IMG/VR virus record: IMGVR_UViG_3300030118_003764
Location: 1 to 34,025 of that record
DNA: 34,025 nt
Strand: one strand, 5' to 3'
DNA from: a virus
The notes under the pieces are model-generated. The model saw only the letters and a program-made list of their open reading frames with translations. It did not search any database and had not been told where the DNA came from. How positions within the stretch are numbered: position 1 is the first letter of the stretch; every line of letters begins with the position of its first letter. Shown one piece after another: positions 28,151-34,025 of this stretch. The translations under genes were made by a program, and so were the position numbers.

Positions 28151-28638
28151 TATCGTTTACCTGCTGGTGTGAAGTAGAAGCCTATTATAGCGCCCAAAGT
28201 GGTAATTGAGACAAGAGAGATGTGTCCTGTTGTGATTGACGTTGTAACTCCCTGATCGACTGGCATCTTATAGAGGCCCCACAAGATACTGATTTCTTGG
28301 GTTTGCTCTGGAGGAATGAAGGTAACAAGCTCGACTGTTGGGTAGATAGTGCAGAGGATTGAGATGGTTGCAAAGTTGAGCATCCCGATAAGAGCAATGA
28401 GCCTGCGAGTAGTACGGGTAAATATAGTCGCTTCAGGATCATCACTAGCATCTCCAAATATAGCCTTCTGAAACTCTACGTCTGCTTGCTTCATTTGCAG
28501 ATCGCGTATCAACTCTCTTTTCGCTTCTGCTTCTTTAGCCTCGTTACGGCTCTGTACTGCACCACCTATAATCTTTAGCATTGACCCCATGCCAGTAGCA
28601 CCAAGGGTCGATAACAGCATCGTTATGAGGCCAAACAT
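28150..28638 (-). CDS. Holin-like membrane protein
   Basis: A 162-residue protein. Hydrophobic segments: residues about 2-28 (GLITMLLSTLGATGMGSMLKIIGGA), about 80-100 (LIALIGMLNFATISILCTIY) and about 135-157 (SLVSITTLGAIIGFYF), with a charged coiled-coil between the first two (AKEAEAKRELIRDLQMKQADVEFQKAI). This three-segment layout resembles 3TM holins of phages and gene-transfer agents. It lies right before the endolysin gene, coupled by TAATG. A second frame with a lipobox lies inside this gene (28185-28442). Confidence 0.7.
   Translation of the reverse strand: MFGLITMLLSTLGATGMGSMLKIIGGAVQSRNEAKEAEAKRELIRDLQMKQADVEFQKAIFGDASDDPEATIFTRTTRRLIALIGMLNFATISILCTIYPTVELVTFIPPEQTQEISILWGLYKMPVDQGVTTSITTGHISLVSITTLGAIIGFYFTPAGKR
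28185..28442 (-). CDS. Candidate nested lipoprotein (o-spanin/Rz1-like)
   Basis: An 85-residue ATG frame in the other phase inside the holin-like gene. GGAG lies nine bases before ATG 28442. The N-terminus is a good lipoprotein signal: MILKRLYLPVLLAGSLLLSGC, with lipobox LSGC and Cys21, and the mature part is Ser/Gln/Pro/Leu-rich (CSTLQPSQSSALSTQQSS), like Rz1 o-spanins, which often lie nested in another lysis gene. It could also be a chance frame, because hydrophobic segments in one frame can give hydrophobic residues in another. No matching i-spanin is certain; the coiled-coil membrane protein at 26674 is a candidate. Confidence 0.42.
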   Translation of the reverse strand: MILKRLYLPVLLAGSLLLSGCSTLQPSQSSALSTQQSSLLPSFLQSKPKKSVSCGASIRCQSIRELQRQSQQDTSLLSQLPLWAL

Positions 28639-31352
28639 TACATACCAAAATCTTGTGCTAGGTTTTGTATTTCTTTTTCACGAGCAGAACTTTGTATCAC
28701 GCCTTGTAAAAGAATATCGTCAACCTGCATAGCGCGAGTCATAATTTCTACTTGGTCAGGTGTGTCCAAAGCTTCTTTTAGCAATCTTGAATACGCTTGT
28801 GGCTCAAGAATCAAGTTTTCTAGCTGTGCTGTGGTCTTTGTTAAAGGTGCTTCGATCCCCAAACTCTGAAACATCTTGGCAAATATTGCTGGTGTTTGTA
28901 TATCGTTACCTACCATTCTACCAACTCTTACACCAGCCAATCTGAAAAGAGTGTCTGCCATAGCATTTGTTGCGGCAAGCTCAGAGGTTGGCCTAGCTTT
29001 ATTTAAAAGCATTTGCTTTTCTATAGATGCAACTGTGTCATCTAAAACTTTCAAGCTTTCTGGTTTGTTTTCAAATACTATTTTTGCAGCGTTTCTAAGT
29101 TTTGTATATTTGGTTGACGCAGATGGCAAAGCAACTATATTGCTACCTTGAAATTTAAAACTATTTTTCAAAATTGTGTCAATAAAATTTCTTTGTAATC
29201 CTTCAAGGGCTAAACCTGATGGATCCTTATTCGCTTGTCTAACTAAGAGCTTTGCATCTTTAGTCGGACTTTTTGATCTTAAAATAGAATTCACACCATC
29301 TAGTGGGTCATCATATGCACTATATGTGTTAAAAGCTTGTTTAGCTCTGTTAGCTCGAAATTTAGGAACTTTTGCTACTAAATCTTCACTAGCTCTGCCT
29401 GACTGTATTGCTTGCTCAAACTCAGATCTCAACGCTCTATATTCTGGTCTAGCCAAAGTCTCTTGATGCTTTTTCATAAACTCTTTTGCGCTACGCATGT
29501 TTAAAACGCCAGTCTCTACATCTATGTTGCTTGCAAAAGCCTGCCTTATATAATCATTAGCAGCACCAAAAACGCCTTCATTATAACCAGCTATTTTGGC
29601 TAACCTATCCGCGTTGCTAAAACCTTTTTCGCCCGTTTTAAATATGTTAGATCCTACTGTTTTTTCATCAGTAATATTGAAAGGTAGCTTCTCGAAAATA
29701 GCCTTGACATCTCTAGTGATTTTTGATGCTTGTCGATAGCTATCGCCTTTACCTGGTGCTTTTAATATTAAATCTAGTGCATCGCTTTGTAATTGCTGAC
29801 CAAATGCAATAATTGTTGGATTAGATTCAGACTTACCTTGCAAAGTCCTCAACTCAGATAAAATGTTCGATCTGAACTTAATTAGCTCATCTATGGATAC
29901 TCTGCCTTTTTCGGCTGTATTGCGTAAAGTATCTATATAGCCTTGAAAAGATTCACCAACAGCCTTTTTTTGTTGATCTGTGGATAAGATTGGCACATCT
30001 CTGTCAGTAACACGTTTGGTAAAATCCAGTACATTTTTACGGCTAACAAAAGGATTTTTCAATCCCTCCCAAGCATCTTGTATTATGTTAGAGCCTGCTT
30101 CATCAGCAAGTTTTATTGCTTGAGCTAAATTTTCACTCGCTTCAGATGCTGGTATTACACCATTTTCTACTCTTTGAAGGTCAGTTCGATACTTAGCATA
30201 TGCGTCATCTAACAAACCATTAGCTACAGAATTTATAGCTTCTTCTCTACCTTGTATGTAATTTTTAAAATATAGCTGTGAAGCCTCAGGAGACAAAACA
30301 TCTATATTTTCTCTCAACTGGCGCATAGAAGATTCGTTAATATCGAGTAACTTTCTGTCAAACTCAACGCTTCTATTTTTAAGATAATTAGTTAGAGATG
30401 CTATACCTTCATCTCCAGTTAGAGTTGCTAAGCTACCAGTACGGCCTTGCTCAATAGCCTGCCTTAAATTAGCAACAGCTGTAGTTTTATCAGATGCGTG
30501 TTTTTGTATTAGCTCTAATGCAGCTTCAGGAGAGGTTTTATCTTCACCAAATGGACTTATAGCCCTTAATTGTTTTCCCTTCTGTAAAGCATAAGTTGTG
30601 GCTTTTGCTCCAGCAAGTGCTGCAAATGGTGTAGCTATTCCTGCAAATAACTCTGCAAGAGGATCACCTTCACTAAAATAACTAGCACCACCAGCACCTA
30701 GAGCAGATGTGGCGCCCATAACACCTGTTACAAAATTTGCTTTTGGGCTGGTCATCTGTTGTGTTAATGTTCCAGGCGCTCTTTGTGAGCCAACAGGAAG
30801 CGGGCTAACTTGAGTTCTAGTTGGTGTTATTGCTTGTTGACCTTTTCCGAAAGGAATATTCCTAATTCTTGTAAGATCCTCTCCTGCGGCTAGTTTAGCC
30901 ATAGTAGCCTGCGGTGTTAGAAATCCACTACCGAACTCCAAACCAATACCGACTGGTCTTAATTTTTTTTTCAAAGCCTCATTGTCAGACGCTCTTTCTG
31001 GATCAAATAATAGACCTGTGTCTATACCTAAGAAATTTTGTGATGGTAATGCTGCTCTAGTTTTTGGAAATCCAGTTGCGTATTCAGAGACATCCAAAAG
31101 CATATTTCCGATAACAAAAGGAAAGTCGACTATGTTGCCAAAAGTACCTTTAGCTATGTATGACGCTAAAATGTTGCCTGTATCAACAGCTTTGTTTATG
31201 GTGCTAAATCTTTCTATGTCAGAAGATAAAGAAGAAACAGCAGGTTCACTATCTAAAAACTCGTCAGATATATCTGGCCCTGTAGTGACATTTTGATCGC
31301 TCGTATCTAAAAACTCTGACGATATGTCACCTAGAGATTGATTTATAGCCAT
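28638..31352 (-). CDS. Large internal virion / ejection protein
   Basis: A 904-residue, mostly helical protein without enzyme motifs. It has two short repeats at the N-terminus (ISSEFLDTSDQ and ISDEFLDSE), a Gly/Ala-rich hydrophobic stretch near 230-255 (FVTGVMGATSALGAGGASYF and LFAGIATPFAALAGAKA), and long helical segments after residue 300. Size and composition match the ejection proteins that podoviruses carry inside the capsid and inject with DNA. It precedes the holin gene (TAATG) and follows another large virion protein. The hydrophobic part may help form a membrane channel. Confidence 0.65.
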   Translation of the reverse strand: MAINQSLGDISSEFLDTSDQNVTTGPDISDEFLDSEPAVSSLSSDIERFSTINKAVDTGNILASYIAKGTFGNIVDFPFVIGNMLLDVSEYATGFPKTRAALPSQNFLGIDTGLLFDPERASDNEALKKKLRPVGIGLEFGSGFLTPQATMAKLAAGEDLTRIRNIPFGKGQQAITPTRTQVSPLPVGSQRAPGTLTQQMTSPKANFVTGVMGATSALGAGGASYFSEGDPLAELFAGIATPFAALAGAKATTYALQKGKQLRAISPFGEDKTSPEAALELIQKHASDKTTAVANLRQAIEQGRTGSLATLTGDEGIASLTNYLKNRSVEFDRKLLDINESSMRQLRENIDVLSPEASQLYFKNYIQGREEAINSVANGLLDDAYAKYRTDLQRVENGVIPASEASENLAQAIKLADEAGSNIIQDAWEGLKNPFVSRKNVLDFTKRVTDRDVPILSTDQQKKAVGESFQGYIDTLRNTAEKGRVSIDELIKFRSNILSELRTLQGKSESNPTIIAFGQQLQSDALDLILKAPGKGDSYRQASKITRDVKAIFEKLPFNITDEKTVGSNIFKTGEKGFSNADRLAKIAGYNEGVFGAANDYIRQAFASNIDVETGVLNMRSAKEFMKKHQETLARPEYRALRSEFEQAIQSGRASEDLVAKVPKFRANRAKQAFNTYSAYDDPLDGVNSILRSKSPTKDAKLLVRQANKDPSGLALEGLQRNFIDTILKNSFKFQGSNIVALPSASTKYTKLRNAAKIVFENKPESLKVLDDTVASIEKQMLLNKARPTSELAATNAMADTLFRLAGVRVGRMVGNDIQTPAIFAKMFQSLGIEAPLTKTTAQLENLILEPQAYSRLLKEALDTPDQVEIMTRAMQVDDILLQGVIQSSAREKEIQNLAQDFGM

Positions 31353-31361
31353 TCAAAACTC

Positions 31362-32963
31362 CTAAAAATCTCTGACATTAAATTTTTCAACAAAAGACTG
31401 GTAATCTGTACCCATACTAGCGGCAAGATTACTTACAAACTCAGGTGAAACAACACGATTACGTAATACTAAAAATCCTTGCCCTCTTAATGGCAAAGAT
31501 TCACCTTCTGTTGGATATCCGCGAATGATATTGTTCAATCTTTCTTTTCTTTGATTTGCATCGTAAATGTTGCTATTTAAGGGAATTTGCGTCAATCCTT
31601 GCCTATAGTTAGCATCTAAGTATGCAATTTTATTAATAGCAGCTTTATCGGGGCCAAATTTAGGATCGTCAAGTTTAACATTCAAGTTTTTCCTATATAT
31701 TAAATCGGCTTCTTCAGGAAGTAGTCTACCCTCGTAATCAAGCAAAAGATTTTCAGGTGTAAGCTCAAAGCTAAATCCCTTGTACAATTTTAACTCTTGT
31801 AAATCAGTATCTGTCACAGGAGCATAATTTCTGATAATAGGTAAAACTTGTTTAGTAGTGAGCTTTTCTCTTTTATCTAAATAAGAAGCAACTGCTTGAC
31901 CACGTTCGCCAGGCTTTTGTTTTTCAAAAAACCTAGCAGCATCGCCTAGACCTAAAGTATACTCCCTACCACCTATGCTTTCTTCAAAGGCTATGCGGTC
32001 ATAAATTATAGAAGTTGCTAATTGACCTGTTTGAGCTTGGTTTGTAAGCTCAGTTAAGTTGTCTAATTGACTTTCTATAGAAACCTTACCTAAAGGCTCA
32101 CCACTGTCGGCTTGAGGTGTACTTGTTCTTTTACCTTGTATGATTCTAGTAAGACCACCTGGTGTTGTTTCTACAGTAAAACCGCTTGGCGCTAATTTTG
32201 TGTTAATTTGATTAATCCTAGTTTGCAAGCTTTGTATATTTCTGTCTTTAATGTCCTGCGATAAGTTTGGATTACCTTCTACTTGTCTTATTTCGGCTTC
32301 CAAATCTAATACCTGATCTTGTAACTGCAAAAATTCTGGACCTTCTTGTGCTTCTCGCAATCTTAAATTGTAATCTCTGTCTTTTTCAAATCTATCTCTT
32401 TCTTCTTTTCTTCGTTCTCTTTGCTGAGTTTCTATGAATTTCGCATAGTCAAATTGTTCTGTTAAGGCTTGACGCTCTAATCCTAATTGTTGTCCTTGGA
32501 ACTGTAAGGCTTGTAGTTCTCTCGCTCTATCTTGCGCTCTTGTTTTCTGTAATGCACCGACACCTTGTCCCAGAGCAGTCCCTAGACGCTGTGAGATGTC
32601 TCCTGTAGACGATGCTAATCCAAGACCAAATGCTATAAATGCGTTTCTTTGAGCCTCTGTAGGGTCTTTGAGAGCGTCTAAGAAGCCTTTTTGTCCTGCA
32701 TCTGGATTGACGAAAGCTGATCTAGTTCTTTGCTGTGATAAATCTTGATACTGTTTTAGCAAGTCTTGTTGTGCTTGGATGTTAGCGTCCTTCTTGTCAA
32801 ATATGCTTTGAAACGGATTGACTGGCGGTTGTCTTTGCTTTATTTCGTTCAAAAGAGTTTGTTGTTCTGGTGTAAATCCAGACATAAAATCTGCTTCTGG
32901 TGTTAAACCAAGCAAATTGCCATATGCTGTTCCAAAATTTAATAGATTATCTGGTGTTGCCAT
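31362..32963 (-). CDS. Internal virion-like protein, coiled-coil
   Basis: A 533-residue protein. ATG 32963 overlaps the upstream stop (TGATG); a TTG three bases earlier is less likely. Around residues 110-145 it has a Gly/Ala segment (FIAFGLGLASSTGDISQRLGTALGQGVGAL), then a long charged coiled-coil (RARELQALQFQGQQLGLERQALTEQFDYAKFIETQQRERRKEERDRFEKDR; LQDQVLDLEAEIRQVEG). The C-terminal part is mixed alpha/beta. The pattern (Gln-rich, coiled, Ala/Gly helix) fits podovirus internal core proteins. Confidence 0.62.
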   Translation of the reverse strand: MATPDNLLNFGTAYGNLLGLTPEADFMSGFTPEQQTLLNEIKQRQPPVNPFQSIFDKKDANIQAQQDLLKQYQDLSQQRTRSAFVNPDAGQKGFLDALKDPTEAQRNAFIAFGLGLASSTGDISQRLGTALGQGVGALQKTRAQDRARELQALQFQGQQLGLERQALTEQFDYAKFIETQQRERRKEERDRFEKDRDYNLRLREAQEGPEFLQLQDQVLDLEAEIRQVEGNPNLSQDIKDRNIQSLQTRINQINTKLAPSGFTVETTPGGLTRIIQGKRTSTPQADSGEPLGKVSIESQLDNLTELTNQAQTGQLATSIIYDRIAFEESIGGREYTLGLGDAARFFEKQKPGERGQAVASYLDKREKLTTKQVLPIIRNYAPVTDTDLQELKLYKGFSFELTPENLLLDYEGRLLPEEADLIYRKNLNVKLDDPKFGPDKAAINKIAYLDANYRQGLTQIPLNSNIYDANQRKERLNNIIRGYPTEGESLPLRGQGFLVLRNRVVSPEFVSNLAASMGTDYQSFVEKFNVRDF

Positions 32964-33610
32964 CAAACTAATCCTCTTGCCATCATCTGTTCTTCTAGTA
33001 GCATCATCTCTTCTGGTGATCTACCCATCATGTCATCGAATAAAGGTTTAGGTACAAACATAGGCATTTCACCTATTGACTCATCAACTGTAGGTGTTGG
33101 TTGTACGCTACCAGGAGAAAATGGTGGAGCCGCGCCCCCTGTTACTGGTGGTGGACTTAATGCTTTTCCTACTGCAGATGCGAAATATGCAGTTTCTAAA
33201 GGCTTATCTTTTGCTGTAGCTAAGAGTTTTGCGCCACCTCTTTGTAAAAAATTGCTTGATGCGCCAGAAACAGGGTCAGCTAAAAGAATTGATTCAGGAA
33301 CAGTAGAAAATTTTGGTACGAAAGGAAGTGGACTACCAAAAGCTCCCGTGGTTTTTATTGTTGCTGCATCTGCCGCTGCTAATGCTGTTTTACCTCCAAC
33401 GGTAGTAACTGGAGCTGCCGCACTAGGAGCAGCTGTGGCGGTTGTAACAACTTTACCAAGCCCTAGCGCACCCCCAAGAGTTGACGCTCCACCACCTAAT
33501 AGTGCGCCTTTTAAAGCACCCTCAAGTATATTTTCATCTTTATTTCTGGCTACATTAGCACCCAAAAGAGCACCGCCAACTAATAAAGGGACTAAAAAAG
33601 GTAAAGACAT
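32963..33610 (-). CDS. Ala/Gly-rich membrane-associated virion-like protein
   Basis: A 215-residue protein. A hydrophobic N-terminal segment (LPFLVPLLVGGALLGANVA) is followed by Gly/Ala-rich stretches (ALKGALLGGGASTLGGALGLGKVV), then a Pro-rich middle and an acidic Met-rich end (EEMMLLEEQMMARGLV). Such small Ala/Gly-rich proteins often precede large ejection proteins and may help cross the membrane. It is coupled to its downstream neighbour by TGATG, and one base separates it from the upstream gene. A long frame on the opposite strand is a composition artefact. Confidence 0.6.
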   Translation of the reverse strand: MSLPFLVPLLVGGALLGANVARNKDENILEGALKGALLGGGASTLGGALGLGKVVTTATAAPSAAAPVTTVGGKTALAAADAATIKTTGAFGSPLPFVPKFSTVPESILLADPVSGASSNFLQRGGAKLLATAKDKPLETAYFASAVGKALSPPPVTGGAAPPFSPGSVQPTPTVDESIGEMPMFVPKPLFDDMMGRSPEEMMLLEEQMMARGLV

Positions 33611-33611
33611 T

Positions 33612-33932
33612 TTACATACCTCTAGCTTTCAATATTGTTGGGTTCATTGTTTGTTTTTTGTTCATCATATCCATAGCTTTGTTGCTAGACAGCATATTCA
33701 AAACTGGATTAGCTTGTGTTTGTGGCGCAACCACCATAGGTTTTTGCATTGGTTGTGGTGCTAATGATTGCAAGGTCATGGGCATTGCAGGAGCTATGAC
33801 AGGTGCTAAAGCTTGGCCAACCTGTTGCATTGCATCAGCAGTCATCTCATCCTGAATAAACTCTACTAAAGCATCTGTCTGATCTTGTTTTGCCTGACCT
33901 TTGTCCTGAAGCTTTTTGATAAGCCCTATCAT
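33612..33932 (-). CDS. Small Met/Gln/Pro-rich virion-like protein
   Basis: A 106-residue protein with a charged helical start (LIKKLQDKGQAKQDQTDALVEFIQDEMTADAMQQVGQALAPVI) and a Pro/Met/Gln-rich remainder. No family recognised. Its ATG at 33932 lies a few bases after the end of the preceding partial gene, and it belongs to the same ejection-protein operon. Confidence 0.55.
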   Translation of the reverse strand: MIGLIKKLQDKGQAKQDQTDALVEFIQDEMTADAMQQVGQALAPVIAPAMPMTLQSLAPQPMQKPMVVAPQTQANPVLNMLSSNKAMDMMNKKQTMNPTILKARGM

Positions 33933-33939
33933 GTGTCAC

Positions 33940-34025
33940 CTATCCTTTAAATAATCCGTAACCAGCTAAACCTAAACCTGCTGCACTAAGTAACTGATTG
34001 GTTGTCTGATCAGGTAGCTGCTGTT
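33940..34025 (-). CDS. C-terminal end of a truncated gene (window edge)
   Basis: A partial minus-strand frame ending in TAG at 33942-33940, with last residues QQLPDQTTNQLLSAAGLG, then LAGYGLFKG. The 5' part lies beyond the window. A Gly/Leu-rich hydrophobic tail is typical of the ejection-protein group. It could be the 3' end of the gene that starts at 230, if the genome is circular and some bases are missing. Confidence 0.5.
   Translation of the reverse strand, partial: QQLPDQTTNQLLSAAGLGLAGYGLFKG

Noticed and set aside
33030-33764. A 244-residue frame on the plus strand opposite the Ala/Gly-rich virion protein gene
   Set aside because: It is the antisense of two coupled minus-strand genes in a low-complexity region, lacks a ribosome site, and its second half is low-quality His/Trp/Cys-rich sequence.
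1-34025. Integrase, attachment site, DNA or RNA polymerase, CRISPR array, insertion sequence
   Set aside because: I looked for these and found no motif or repeat structure supporting any of them in this window; a missing piece of genome could still contain one.

Overview
The window is almost all of a double-stranded DNA phage genome, AT-rich by eye, and reads as a short-tailed (podovirus-type) virus. The head and portal proteins resemble those of Escherichia phage SU10 and related marine podoviruses: a DUF5309/SU10-type major capsid protein, an SU10/P22-like portal, an SU10-type adaptor, a beta-rich nozzle-like protein and a pectate-lyase-type tailspike. No DNA polymerase, RNA polymerase, integrase, tRNA or CRISPR array was seen. 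The host is probably a Gram-negative bacterium, because there are lipoprotein signals, secreted proteins and a candidate outer-membrane spanin. The replication and recombination genes have lambdoid logic (an O-like initiator with internal iterons, a DnaB-like ATPase, Erf, NinG).

Layout. (1) Positions 1-15156, minus strand: late structural genes, read from 15156 downward as two unknown virion-like proteins, small and large terminase, portal, scaffold, major capsid, a run of tiny Lys-rich proteins, adaptor, collar/fibre, nozzle-like protein, tailspike, a GNAT-like protein and a truncated gene at the left edge. (2) Positions 15157-16173: a 1-kb region without protein genes. It holds a candidate structured RNA ending in a terminator, several operator-like palindromes and an early promoter. 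(3) Positions 16174-17965, plus strand: an early operon of small proteins, most with strong GGAGG sites, ending in an acidic lipoprotein, a micro-membrane protein and a bidirectional terminator. (4) Positions 18016-21648, minus strand: replication module (Cro-like regulator, primase-type zinc finger, O-like initiator with iterons, PAPS-reductase-like protein, DnaB-like ATPase, HTH protein, NinB-like protein). (5) Positions 21649-21723: two mirrored divergent promoters. (6) Positions 21724-27353, plus strand: recombination genes, a C5-cytosine methyltransferase with a second long reading frame overprinted on it, then membrane/secreted proteins and a histone-H1-like Lys/Ala protein. (7) Positions 27410-34025, minus strand: internal virion proteins followed by holin and endolysin, with a candidate nested lipoprotein.

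If the genome is circular or circularly permuted, the minus-strand genes at the two edges form one long late operon: 15156 down to 1, then 34025 down to 27410, in the order head, tail, ejection proteins, lysis. The genes truncated at both edges do not join in frame, so some sequence is missing or they are different genes.

The most notable observations are the dual-coding methyltransferase locus, where both frames look like conserved phage protein families; the iterons inside the initiator gene, one of which is out of reading phase with the others; the candidate structured RNA upstream of the late operon; the mirrored divergent promoters; and the lipoprotein nested in the holin-like gene.
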